From Streptomyces sp. NRRL F-4489 (GTDB lineage Bacteria; Actinomycetota; Actinomycetes; Streptomycetales; Streptomycetaceae): 64,000 nt of DNA. Numbering within the stretch: position 1 is the first letter of the stretch; every line of letters begins with the position of its first letter. Under the pieces are notes generated by a model. The model was given only the letters and a program-made list of their open reading frames with translations, was not told where the DNA came from and made no database searches. The stretch is from NCBI RefSeq assembly GCF_001509485.1, contig NZ_LLZI01000090.1, positions 1 to 64,000 on the forward strand, given 5' to 3'. A program made the position numbers and the translations under genes. Shown piece after piece: positions 52,646-61,266 of the stretch.

Positions 52646-52661
52646 TACCAACGGGTCGGTA
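52646..52661 (+). promoter_or_regulatory. Imperfect palindrome upstream of the SCO6745-type gene
   Basis: taccaacgggtcggta has TACC/GGTA arms and an ACGGGT core, like a TetR-type operator. It overlaps the expected promoter (GGTAAC follows) 12-27 bp before ATG 52673. Confidence 0.35.
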
Positions 52662-52672
52662 ACCTGCTCGTC

Positions 52673-53545
52673 ATGACCTCATCCAGCGCACTGCCCGACA
52701 AGGCCGGCCGCCACTGCCAGCAGGTGCTCAACCCCTTCCACTCGGCGCACTACTTCGCCCCCGAACTCTCCGCGGAAATGGCCGCGTTGGGCGTCGAGGA
52801 CGGCCGCGCCGGCTACTTCGCGTCCCGGAGCGCGCCGATGGGCGCGGTGGGCCCGGGCACGGTCGCCGCGGCCTTCTTCTCGTTCAAGTACGAGCTGGTC
52901 GCCCGGCACGTCCCGCAGGTGTGGACGGTGACGACCCCGCAGGCCGTACTGGACGCCCGGCTGCGCGCCGTGGACGCCACCCTGCGCCGCCTGCTCGGCG
53001 ACGAGGCACTGGCCTCGCCGGAGATGGCCGAGGCGGCGCGGCTGGCGCTGCGCGCCGCCGAGGGCTGCTCCCGGGCCTTCCGCCCCCTGTACGCCGCGCA
53101 CGCCGACCTCCCGGTGCCCGACGCCCCGCACCTGGCCTACTGGCACGCCGCCTCCCTGCTGCGCGAGCACCGCGGCGACGGGCACCTGGTGGCGCTGGTG
53201 GAGGCGGAGCTGGACCCCGTCGAGGCACTGGTCACCCACACCGCCACCGGGCGCGGGATGAGCTACCGCGGTCTGCTGGCGACCCGCGGCTGGTCTCAGG
53301 AGGAGCTGGCGGCGGCCCAGGAACGGCTGCGCGGGCGCGGTCTGCTGGACGCCGGCAACGAGCTGACCGCGGCCGGCGTCGAACTGCGCAAGGACCTGGA
53401 GCGGACCACCGACCGGCTGGACCGGGGGCCGTACGAGCACCTGGGGGCGGCCGGGGTGGCCCGGCTGACCGAGCTGGCGGGCGGGTTCACCACGCGCCTC
53501 ATGGCCGCCGGGGCGTTCCCCGCGGAGATGTTCGGCAAGGAGTAG
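52673..53545 (+). CDS. SCO6745-family protein
   Basis: 290-aa protein of the actinobacterial SCO6745 family (helix-turn-helix fold, function unknown). FHSAHYFAPELSAEMAALGV, SAPMGAVGPGTVAAAFFSF, SLLREHRGDGHLVAL, and a C-terminal winged-helix-like region (LATRGWSQEELAAAQERLRGRGLLD). The middle may bind a small molecule. ATG 52673 follows a palindromic sequence. It is divergent from the GlxA-type gene and is followed by the parS-like site. Confidence 0.82.
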   Translation: MTSSSALPDKAGRHCQQVLNPFHSAHYFAPELSAEMAALGVEDGRAGYFASRSAPMGAVGPGTVAAAFFSFKYELVARHVPQVWTVTTPQAVLDARLRAVDATLRRLLGDEALASPEMAEAARLALRAAEGCSRAFRPLYAAHADLPVPDAPHLAYWHAASLLREHRGDGHLVALVEAELDPVEALVTHTATGRGMSYRGLLATRGWSQEELAAAQERLRGRGLLDAGNELTAAGVELRKDLERTTDRLDRGPYEHLGAAGVARLTELAGGFTTRLMAAGAFPAEMFGKE

Positions 53546-53573
53546 GCACCGCGTGGCGGCGGACGTGAGACGT

Positions 53574-53601
53574 CGGTGGTGTTTCACGTGAAACACCACC
53601 G
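53574..53601. promoter_or_regulatory. parS-like palindrome (ParB-binding consensus)
   Basis: Perfect 28-bp palindrome with core GTTTCACGTGAAAC (53581-53594), identical to the Streptomyces parS consensus. Arms CGGTGGT at the left and ACCACCG at the right extend it beyond the core. It lies in the gap between the SCO6745-type gene and tex. Confidence 0.88.
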
Positions 53602-53746
53602 GACGCTCCGCGTTCGTTCCGGGGCGGCGGGCTGTGGGTGCGTCATCTCACACCGCGCCGCCCCGGCCGGGCGGTGCGACAGTGCGGGCCGCCACCCGGC
53701 ACAATGCAGGCTCAAGGCAAGTCGCTGGAAGGCGGGCAGGATCAAC

Positions 53747-56176
53747 GTGACGGCAGCCACGGAGCCGACCGGGGCCCTCGGGTCCATCGAAGCGAGGATC
53801 GCCGAGGAGCTCGGCGTCAAGGAGCGGCAGGTGAAGGCCGCGGTCGAGCTGCTCGACGGCGGCTCGACGGTCCCGTTCATCGCGCGCTACCGCAAGGAAG
53901 CGACCGAGATGCTCGACGACGCGCAGCTGCGTTCCCTGGAGGAGCGGCTGCGCTATCTGCGGGAGCTGGAGGAGCGGCGCACCGCGATCCTGGAGTCCGT
54001 ACGCTCCCAGGGCAAGCTGGACGCCGCCCTGGAGGCGCGGATCCGCGGCGCCGAGTCCAAGGCCCGGCTGGAGGACATCTACCTGCCGTTCAAGCCCAAG
54101 CGGCGCACCAAGGCGCAGATCGCCCGGGAGGCGGGCCTGGAGCCGCTGGCCGAAGGGCTGCTGGCCGACCCGTCGGCCGAACCCTCCGCGGCCGCCGCGG
54201 CGTTCGTGGACCCGGACAAGGGCGTGGCCGACGCGGCCGCGGCCCTGGAGGGCGCGCGGGCGATCCTCACCGAGCGGTTCAGCGAGGACGCGGACCTGAT
54301 CGGCGAGGTGCGCGAGCGGATGTGGTCGCGCGGCCGGCTGGCGGCGAAGGTCCGTCCGGGCAAGGAGGAGGACGGCGCCAAGTTCGCGGACTACTTCGAC
54401 TTCGCCGAGCCGTTCACCGAACTGCCCTCGCACCGCGTGCTGGCGATGCTGCGCGGCGAGAAGGAGGACGTCCTCGACCTGACCCTGGAGCCGGAGGACC
54501 CGGCGGAGGCCGGCGAGGGCCCCAGCGCCTACGAGCGGGCCATCGCGCACCGCTTCGGCATCACGGACCGCGGGCGGCCGGGCGACAAGTGGCTCCAGGA
54601 CACCGTCCGCTGGGCCTGGCGCACCCGGATCCTGGTGCACCTGGGCATCGATCTGCGGCTGCGGCTGCGGCAGGCCGCCGAGGACGAGGCCGTCCGGGTC
54701 TTCGCCGCGAACCTCCGCGATCTGCTGCTCGCGGCGCCCGCCGGGACGCGCGCCACGATGGGCCTGGACCCCGGCTTCCGTACGGGCGTGAAGGTGGCCG
54801 TCGTCGACGCGACCGGCAAGGTGGCGGCGACCGAGACCATCTACCCGCATGTGCCGCAGCAGAAGTGGGACGCGGCGCTGGCGGCGCTGGCGCGGCTGGC
54901 GCGCGAGCACCGCGTCGAGCTGATCGCGATCGGCAACGGCACCGCCTCCCGGGAGACCGACAAGCTGGCGGCCGAACTCATCGCCGCGCACCCGGAGTTG
55001 AAGCTGACGAAGGTGATGGTGTCCGAGGCGGGCGCGTCGGTGTACTCCGCCTCCGCGTTCGCCTCCCAGGAGCTGCCGGAGCTGGACGTGTCGCTGCGCG
55101 GAGCGGTGTCCATCGCCCGCCGCCTCCAGGACCCGCTGGCCGAACTCGTCAAGATCGACCCCAAGTCGATCGGCGTCGGCCAGTACCAGCACGACCTGGC
55201 CGAGACCAAGCTGTCCCGTTCGCTGGACGCGGTGGTCGAGGACTGCGTGAACGGCGTCGGGGTGGACGTCAACACCGCCTCCGCGCCGCTGCTCGCCCGG
55301 GTCTCCGGCATCAGCGCGGGCCTGGCCGAGAACATCGTCGCGCACCGCGACGGCAACGGCCCGTTCCGCTCCCGCAAGGCCCTCAAGGACGTACCGCGGC
55401 TGGGCCCGAAGGCGTACGAGCAGTGCGCGGGCTTCCTGCGGATCCGCGGCGGCGACGACCCGCTGGACGCCTCCAGCGTGCACCCGGAGGCGTATCCGGT
55501 GGTGCGCCGGATCGTCACGGCGGCCAAGAGCGAGGTCGGGGAGCTGATCGGCAACACGGCGGTGCTGCGCGCGCTGCGCCCGGCGGACTTCGTGGACGAC
55601 TCCTTCGGTCTGCCGACCGTGACCGACATCCTCCAGGAGCTGGAGAAGCCGGGCCGTGACCCGCGCCCGGAGTTCCGGACCGCGACCTTCAAGGAGGGTG
55701 TCGAGAAGATCGGCGACCTGGCGCCGGGGATGCTCCTGGAGGGTGTGGTGACCAACGTCGCCGCCTTCGGGGCGTTCGTGGACATCGGCGTCCACCAGGA
55801 CGGTCTGGTGCATGTCTCGGCGATGTCGAAGACCTTCGTCAAGGACCCGCGGGACGTGGTGAAGCCGGGCGACATCGTGCGGGTCAAGGTGCTCGACGTG
55901 GACATCCCGCGCAAGCGGATCTCGCTGACCCTGCGGCTGGACGACGAGCCCGGCAAGGGCCCGGCGGGCGGCGGCGAACGGCGCGGTGGCGGCGGTGGCC
56001 GGGAAGGCCGCGAGGGCCGCGAGGGCCGGGGCGGCGCGCCGCGGCAGCGGCAGGGCGGCGGCGGCCGGCGCGGCGGCGGTGAGGGCCGGGGCGGCCGGGA
56101 CGCCGCACCGGTCAACGACGCGATGGCGGACGCGCTGCGGCGGGCCGGACTGCTGGGGGGCCGGAGCGGGCGCTGA
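53747..56176 (+). CDS. tex: Tex-type RNA-binding protein with S1 domain
   Basis: 809-aa protein. N-terminal Tex/HTH domain ([28 protein letters not shown]), YqgF-like RNase H fold ([22 protein letters not shown]), helix-hairpin-helix region ([23 protein letters not shown]), and an S1 domain ([34 protein letters not shown]). An ~70-residue Gly/Arg-rich tail follows ([33 protein letters not shown]). Tex acts in transcription and RNA quality control. GTG 53747 has GGCAGGA upstream; the longer frame would cross the parS-like site. Confidence 0.95.
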   Translation: MTAATEPTGALGSIEARIAEELGVKERQVKAAVELLDGGSTVPFIARYRKEATEMLDDAQLRSLEERLRYLRELEERRTAILESVRSQGKLDAALEARIRGAESKARLEDIYLPFKPKRRTKAQIAREAGLEPLAEGLLADPSAEPSAAAAAFVDPDKGVADAAAALEGARAILTERFSEDADLIGEVRERMWSRGRLAAKVRPGKEEDGAKFADYFDFAEPFTELPSHRVLAMLRGEKEDVLDLTLEPEDPAEAGEGPSAYERAIAHRFGITDRGRPGDKWLQDTVRWAWRTRILVHLGIDLRLRLRQAAEDEAVRVFAANLRDLLLAAPAGTRATMGLDPGFRTGVKVAVVDATGKVAATETIYPHVPQQKWDAALAALARLAREHRVELIAIGNGTASRETDKLAAELIAAHPELKLTKVMVSEAGASVYSASAFASQELPELDVSLRGAVSIARRLQDPLAELVKIDPKSIGVGQYQHDLAETKLSRSLDAVVEDCVNGVGVDVNTASAPLLARVSGISAGLAENIVAHRDGNGPFRSRKALKDVPRLGPKAYEQCAGFLRIRGGDDPLDASSVHPEAYPVVRRIVTAAKSEVGELIGNTAVLRALRPADFVDDSFGLPTVTDILQELEKPGRDPRPEFRTATFKEGVEKIGDLAPGMLLEGVVTNVAAFGAFVDIGVHQDGLVHVSAMSKTFVKDPRDVVKPGDIVRVKVLDVDIPRKRISLTLRLDDEPGKGPAGGGERRGGGGGREGREGREGRGGAPRQRQGGGGRRGGGEGRGGRDAAPVNDAMADALRRAGLLGGRSGR

Positions 56177-56216
56177 GTGCGCGGAGCCCTGGCCGTTGAG
56201 CCGTTGGGCGTTGCTT

Positions 56217-56255
56217 CCGGGCGGTGGTGGGACGCGGTGTCCTGCCGCCGCCCGG
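56217..56255 (+). terminator. tex terminator
   Basis: Stem ccgggcgg (56217-56224) / ccgcccgg (56248-56255) followed by gtgttt, 40 bp after the tex stop. Confidence 0.65.
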
Positions 56256-56307
56256 GGTGTTTCCGGGGCCGGTGCCTGCCGGGGCCGGGCCCCGGTGGAT
56301 AAATCCG

Positions 56308-56336
56308 TGGACGGGGCGGGCCGGGCCCGTTAGCCT
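56308..56336 (+). promoter_or_regulatory. Promoter of the cmx leader
   Basis: TGGACG (56308-56313) and TAGCCT (56331-56336) are 17 bp apart. The predicted start falls at the ATG of the leader peptide (56344), so the transcript would be leaderless. Confidence 0.6.
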
Positions 56337-56343
56337 GCGGATC

Positions 56344-56373
56344 ATGAACAGCCCCGAGGCGTCAAGACGCTAG
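56344..56373 (+). CDS. Nine-codon leader peptide of the Cmx-type exporter
   Basis: ATG to TAG encodes MNSPEASRR. It lies directly after a promoter and its stop codon shares a base with the first arm of a terminator-like hairpin. Ala6-Ser7 fits the context-specific stalling preference of chloramphenicol (Ala, Ser or Thr at the penultimate position), and codons 7 and 8 (TCA, AGA) are very rare in Streptomyces. A stalled ribosome there would cover the 5' arm of the hairpin. This is a sequence inference; translation of the peptide is not demonstrated. Confidence 0.55.
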   Translation: MNSPEASRR

Positions 56374-56398
56374 CCACCGGCGCCGTCCGGTGGCGTTT
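56373..56398 (+). terminator. Attenuator hairpin before the Cmx-type gene
   Basis: Stem gccaccgg (56373-56380) / ccggtggc (56387-56394), 6-nt loop, then gttt. It lies immediately after the leader ORF and about 160 bp before the exporter start, so it should stop transcription unless the 5' arm is blocked. Confidence 0.6.
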
Positions 56399-56556
56399 GC
56401 TCATCAACTCTCCGCCACTGGGCCGCCGTTGAGGCAGGTCTTGTCATCGCGGTAGCCGGGGCTGCCGCTTCCCCTACCGGCCGTCCTTGGTGCGCCGTCG
56501 GGTCCGCCGACGGTGCCGCCGGGCCGTGCCGGTCGTGTGTGGTGCGGAGAAATCTC

Positions 56557-57753
56557 ATGCCATTCGTGCTGTATCTGCTCGCGCTGGCGGTGTTCGCGCA
56601 GGGCACCTCCGAATTCATGCTGTCCGGGCTGATCCCGGACCTCGCCGCCGACCTCGGGGTCTCCATCCCCGCGGCGGGGGCGCTGACCTCGGCGTTCGCG
56701 GCGGGGATGGTCGCCGGGGCGCCGCTGATGGCGCTGCTGAGCCGGCGCTGGCCGCGGCGCCGGGCGCTGCTGGTCTTCCTGACCGCCTTCCTGCTGGTCC
56801 ACGTCGTGGGCGCGCTGACCACCAGCTTCGCGGTGCTGCTCGCCACCCGGGTGGTGGCGGCGCTGGCCAACGCCGGGTTCCTGGCGGTGGCGCTGACGAC
56901 CGCGGCGGCGCTGGCCCCGCCGGACGCCACGGGCCGGGCCACCTCGATCCTGCTGAGCGGCACCACGCTGGCCTGCGTGGCGGGCGTACCGGCGGGCGCG
57001 GTACTGGGCCAGCAGTGGGGCTGGCGGGCGGCGTTCTGGGCGGTGGCGGCGGTGTCCGTACCGGCCGTGCTGGCCGTCGCGCGCTCGGTGCCGGGGGCGT
57101 CCGGGGCCGGGGCCCGTTCCAAGGCGGCGGGTGCGGCGGGGAGCGCGCGGGGGGAGCTGCGGGCGCTGCGCCGGCCGCGGCTGCTGGTGACGCTGCTGCT
57201 GGGCGCGCTGGTCAACGGTGCCACGTTCTGCACCTTCACCTATCTCGCGCCGCTGGTCACCGGCGTCAGCGGGCTCGGGGCCGGCGGGGTGCCGGTGGTG
57301 CTGGCGCTGTTCGGGCTGGGCTCGTTCGCCGGTGTCACGGCCGGCGGGCGGCTGGCGGACCGCCGGGCGCGCCCGCTGCTCGCCGCCGGGGGTGCGGCGC
57401 TGCTGGTGGGCTGGGCGGTCTTCGCGCTCACCGCGGGCAGCGCGGTGGCAGCCGTGGCGCTGGTCTTCGTCCAGGGCACGCTCTCGTTCGCGGTCGGCTC
57501 CACCCTGATCGCGCAGGCGCTCTACGCGGCGGCCGACGCGCCCACCCTGGGCGGCGGTTTCGCCACCGCCGCGCTCAACGTGGGCGCCACGCTGGGCCCT
57601 TGGTGCGGCGGCGCCGCCCTCGCCGCCGGATTCGGCTACCGCGCGCCCCTGTGGGTCAGCGCCTTGCTGGTCGCCCTGGCCCTGGCGGTCGGCGGCACGG
57701 CGGAGGCGCTGCGGGTGCGCCAGGGGACGACCGGGGCGGCGGCCGCGGGGTGA
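56557..57753 (+). CDS. Chloramphenicol exporter, Cmx/CmlR-type MFS
   Basis: 398-aa major facilitator with 12 predicted transmembrane helices. The N-terminus MPFVLYLLALAVFAQGTSEF...GLIPDLAADLGVS is the Cmx/CmlR/Cmr signature of chloramphenicol efflux proteins. SRRWPRRRALL is the cytoplasmic loop 2-3 motif and the GRLADRRARP loop marks the second half. It would expel chloramphenicol or a related phenicol by proton antiport. ATG 56557 has GGAG seven bases upstream; an in-frame GTG at 56539 is less likely. It lies behind a leader-peptide/attenuator region. Confidence 0.9.
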   Translation: MPFVLYLLALAVFAQGTSEFMLSGLIPDLAADLGVSIPAAGALTSAFAAGMVAGAPLMALLSRRWPRRRALLVFLTAFLLVHVVGALTTSFAVLLATRVVAALANAGFLAVALTTAAALAPPDATGRATSILLSGTTLACVAGVPAGAVLGQQWGWRAAFWAVAAVSVPAVLAVARSVPGASGAGARSKAAGAAGSARGELRALRRPRLLVTLLLGALVNGATFCTFTYLAPLVTGVSGLGAGGVPVVLALFGLGSFAGVTAGGRLADRRARPLLAAGGAALLVGWAVFALTAGSAVAAVALVFVQGTLSFAVGSTLIAQALYAAADAPTLGGGFATAALNVGATLGPWCGGAALAAGFGYRAPLWVSALLVALALAVGGTAEALRVRQGTTGAAAAG

Positions 57754-57820
57754 GGGTGGCCGGCAGGTAGGGACCGGGTCGTCGTGACGCCGGCCCCTCC
57801 CCCGCTCCCCGTCTCCTCCT

Positions 57821-59863
57821 TCACACCAGCGCCGCCTGCCCCCGCAGCCGTTCCAGTTCCGTGGCGACGTCGGTCAGGGTGGCGCAGTCCGGGAGCGGCC
57901 GGACGGGCGGGGGCGGGGTGCCGGTGGCGCCGGGCGTGCCGGGGCGGGGCGTGGTGGTCAGGGCGTCGGCCATGGCGGAGAGCGCCCGGCAGAGCCGTTC
58001 GGCCTCGTCGGGGGACGGGCGGCGGGCTCCGCGATCGAGGCGGACGGCGCAGGCGGTGGCGGCGTCGACGATGCGTTCCGCCGCCGCGACCACGGTCAGC
58101 CAGTCGGGGCCGGGGGCGCGGTCGGTGCGGAATTCCGCGGCGGCGGTCTCGGCGGCGGCCCGCGCCTCGCCGAGCGTCCGGTAGGCGGCCCGCCGCAGCG
58201 CCCGGCGGCGGGCCGGATCGGTGCCGTACGAGGCGGTGCCGGCCAGGGCGGAGCGGGCCGGGTCCTGGCCGGGCCCCGGCTCCAGGACGTAGCGCAGGAA
58301 GCGTTCGGTGGCGCGCAGTGCCTCGGTGACCCGGGGGCCCACCCGGCGGCCGGGGTCGGCCAGCCGCGGCAGATGCCCGACGAGCAGCACGATCACGCAG
58401 GCCAGAAAGGTGTCGGCGATCCGCTCGGCGGCCGTCAGCACGGCGATGTGCGGATAGCCGCCGCCGAGGGGCGCGGCGGCCGCGGCGCCGACGTACGCGA
58501 AGGACAGCACCATCACCGTGACCGCGCCGGTCTGGAGCGCGAAGTGGCGGGTGGCGAACGGCAGCAGCGCCCCGCCCGCGCCCGCCACCAGGGCGGGCCA
58601 CCAGGCCCACCCGGCTCCGGAGAGCGACAGCCCGGCCGCCGCGAACACCGCGACCCCGGCGGCGGTGCCGGCGGAGCGGTTGACCGTACGGGAGAACAGC
58701 GGGCCGAGGTCCGGTTTGACCAGGAAGGTGACGGTGACCGGGAGCCAGTACCAGTGGCCGGGGCGGAGCAGCAGCGCCACCGCCGTACTGGCCGCGACGC
58801 ACACCGCGACCCGCAGCCCGTAGTCCCGGGCGGCCGGGCTCAGCACGCCCCGGGGGCGGGTGAGGACCCGGAGCGGAGGGGTGGCGGCGGCCGGAGCGGG
58901 CACCGGGTGTTCCCGGGCGAAGGCGACCGCGGCGTCCAGCAGGGCGTGGTCGAAGGCGGCGCGGGCGGCGGAGCTGTGCTCGGGGGCGGCGAGCCGGCCC
59001 GGCGGGCGGCCGGTGCGCAGCGCCTCGGCGAACCGTCGCGGGCTCGCGGCGATCCGCGCCGGCAGCGGCCGGGCCTCCCACAGCAGGGCGACGCCGGCCT
59101 CGCAGAGCGCGGTGGCCGCGGCGAAGCGCTCCGCCAGCAGCAGGTCTTCGGGGCGGGGCGGGCGGCGCAGCAGCCGGCCGGTGAGCCGGCGCAGCCGCAG
59201 CGCCTCGTCGGCGCGGTCCAGGGCGGCGGTGAGCCGGCGCCGGGCGGCCTCCGCGCCGGGCCCGCCGGCCGCCGCCAGGGTGTCGGCGAGCGCGTCGAAG
59301 ACGGTGGCGACGGCGGCCCGTTCCCCGCTGAGCGGGCCGCCCACCGGGCGCGGCGGCCGCAGCACCAGCCGCAGCAGGAGCAGCCACAGGCACCCGGCCA
59401 GGACGTACAGCGCCTTGGCCCAGGGCGTGCCGGGCAGCGGCATCCCGGCGCCCAGGACGGTGGCGGCGAGCAGCTGCATGGCGGCGGTGGAGCGGACCGG
59501 TCCGGCCACGCTCCCCGCGCCGGAGACGAAGCCCACCGCGGCCAGCGCCGGCACCGTCCACCAGCCCGCGCCGGCGGTCCGCAGGGTCGCGCCCAGCAGC
59601 ATGCCGAGGGCGGCGGCCAGCGCGGGCAGGCCGATGTGGACGATGCCGGTGCGGCGGGTTCCGGGCCGGTCGTTGACGCCCGCCAGCATGGAGCCGAGTC
59701 CGGCCAGCACCCCGGGCGCCGGGTGGCCGGCGGCGATCCCGGCGGCCAGCAGCGGCCCCGCGCACAGCGCGCCGCGGGCCACCGCCGCCCAGGGCACGGG
59801 CAGCCGCTGCCAGCGGAACGGGTGGGCGAGCCAGGCGGGCAGGGCGCGCCGGTGGCGGGGCAT
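57821..59863 (-). CDS. FUSC-family membrane protein
   Basis: 680-aa protein with two groups of five to six transmembrane helices (residues ~30-170 and ~375-510) separated by a soluble helical region and followed by a soluble C-terminal domain. This is the duplicated FUSC/AaeB-like organisation of aromatic-acid or fusaric-acid exporters. ATG 59863 has GAGGAG five bases upstream. Substrate unknown; no regulator is adjacent. It is convergent with the Cmx-type gene. Confidence 0.88.
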   Translation of the reverse strand: MPRHRRALPAWLAHPFRWQRLPVPWAAVARGALCAGPLLAAGIAAGHPAPGVLAGLGSMLAGVNDRPGTRRTGIVHIGLPALAAALGMLLGATLRTAGAGWWTVPALAAVGFVSGAGSVAGPVRSTAAMQLLAATVLGAGMPLPGTPWAKALYVLAGCLWLLLLRLVLRPPRPVGGPLSGERAAVATVFDALADTLAAAGGPGAEAARRRLTAALDRADEALRLRRLTGRLLRRPPRPEDLLLAERFAAATALCEAGVALLWEARPLPARIAASPRRFAEALRTGRPPGRLAAPEHSSAARAAFDHALLDAAVAFAREHPVPAPAAATPPLRVLTRPRGVLSPAARDYGLRVAVCVAASTAVALLLRPGHWYWLPVTVTFLVKPDLGPLFSRTVNRSAGTAAGVAVFAAAGLSLSGAGWAWWPALVAGAGGALLPFATRHFALQTGAVTVMVLSFAYVGAAAAAPLGGGYPHIAVLTAAERIADTFLACVIVLLVGHLPRLADPGRRVGPRVTEALRATERFLRYVLEPGPGQDPARSALAGTASYGTDPARRRALRRAAYRTLGEARAAAETAAAEFRTDRAPGPDWLTVVAAAERIVDAATACAVRLDRGARRPSPDEAERLCRALSAMADALTTTPRPGTPGATGTPPPPVRPLPDCATLTDVATELERLRGQAALV

Positions 59864-60147
59864 GGTTCTCCTCGGACGTGCGTGAGCAGGGGGCGGGGCG
59901 GATCCGAGGGGCGACATCGGCCAACGGTGCCGGGGCCCGGCCGGTGCGCGGCTCGCGCCGTTCCACCGGGGGCCCTACCAGCGTAAGGTCCGGCTTTGTC
60001 CGGCCTGCTGCCGGAGGGTTACGCGAAGATCACAACCGCCGGAACGCGCCGGGTGGAGGGGTCCCCGGGGGCCGGCGGGTGCCGTAGGGGTGCGGTGAGT
60101 GCTGCCGGGACCGTCCGGCAGCGCGCGAGGTCGCGGGAGGGTGCGGG

Positions 60148-61245
60148 ATGGCGGACCGGCGGGCGGCGGGGACGGACGGGGCCGGGGCGGCGGAGATCTG
60201 CGTCGTCGGCGCCGGGGTGATCGGTCTCACCTCGGCGATCGTGCTGGCGGAGGCCGGGTACGGGGTGCGGGTGGTGGCCCGGGACACCGGCGGCGGCACC
60301 ACCTCGGCGGTGGCCGGCGGGCTCTGCTGGCCGTACCGGATCCAGCCGTACGCGGCCGCGATCCGCTGGTCCCTGCGTTCCCTGGAGGTACTGACCGGGC
60401 TCGCCGCGCACCCCGCGGAAACCGGGGCGCGGCTGGTGACCGGCACCCTGGCGGACGCCTCTCCGGCGGCCGTCCCGGAGGCGAGCGGTCAGGCGGCCGC
60501 CCCGGGAGCGAGCCGTCCCCCGCACGCCCCGGAGGCCGGCGGCGGTGCCGTGGGCCCCGAGGCCGGCCTCGCCGACTGGTACGCGGCGGTCCCCGGCTGG
60601 CGGCGGGCGCGCGCCACCGAGCTGCCGGCCGGCTGCCGGTCCGGGTGGCGCGCCCGTACGCCTCTCGTGGACATGCCGGTCCACCTGCGCTACCTGGAAC
60701 GGCGCCTGGCGGCGGCCGGCGGGCACCTGGTACGGCGGCCGGTGGCGTCCCTGGCGGAAGCGGCGGAGGGCGCCCGGACCGTGGTGAACTGCACCGGCCT
60801 GGGCGCCCGCGACCTGGCCCCGGATCCCCAAGTGCGGCCCGTACAAGGCCAGTTGGTGATCGTCGAGAATCCGGGCGTCACCGAGTGGTTCACCGCCGCC
60901 GACGCGGGCGCGGTGGACACCGCGTACCTGCTCCCGCAGCCGTTCGGCCTGATCCTGGGCGGTACGGCCCGGCCGGACGCCTGGTCCCGGGACCCGGACC
61001 CGGCGGTGGCGCGGGCCATCGTGGCGCGCTGCGCCCACTACGTCCCGGAGGTCGCGCGCGCCCGGATCCTGGCCCACCGGGCGGGACTGCGCCCGGCCCG
61101 CCCGGCGGTGCGCCTGGCAGCTGAACGGCTCCCGGACGGGACCCTGTGCGTCCACAACTACGGCCACGGCGGCGCCGGCATCACCGTGTCCTGGGGCTGC
61201 GCGGAGGAGGTCCTGCGTCTCGTACGGGCCGGGACCGTGCGTTGA
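60148..61245 (+). CDS. D-amino-acid oxidase
   Basis: 365-aa FAD enzyme of the DAO family oxidising D-amino acids to 2-oxo acids with hydrogen peroxide. FAD motif CVVGAGVIGLTSAIVLAEAG, AGGLCWPYRI, the NCTGLGARDLAPD segment, and the C-terminal signature HNYGHGGAGITVSWG. Residues ~100-140 are an Ala/Pro/Gly-rich insertion absent from short family members. ATG 60148 has GGAGGG upstream. It is convergent with the monooxygenase. Confidence 0.92.
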   Translation: MADRRAAGTDGAGAAEICVVGAGVIGLTSAIVLAEAGYGVRVVARDTGGGTTSAVAGGLCWPYRIQPYAAAIRWSLRSLEVLTGLAAHPAETGARLVTGTLADASPAAVPEASGQAAAPGASRPPHAPEAGGGAVGPEAGLADWYAAVPGWRRARATELPAGCRSGWRARTPLVDMPVHLRYLERRLAAAGGHLVRRPVASLAEAAEGARTVVNCTGLGARDLAPDPQVRPVQGQLVIVENPGVTEWFTAADAGAVDTAYLLPQPFGLILGGTARPDAWSRDPDPAVARAIVARCAHYVPEVARARILAHRAGLRPARPAVRLAAERLPDGTLCVHNYGHGGAGITVSWGCAEEVLRLVRAGTVR

Positions 61246-61266
61246 GCCGTACGCGCTCGACTCCGC

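Noticed and set aside
53574..53601. Possible oriC marker
   Set aside because: A parS-like palindrome alone does not show an origin; no DnaA-box cluster and no dnaA or dnaN gene is present.
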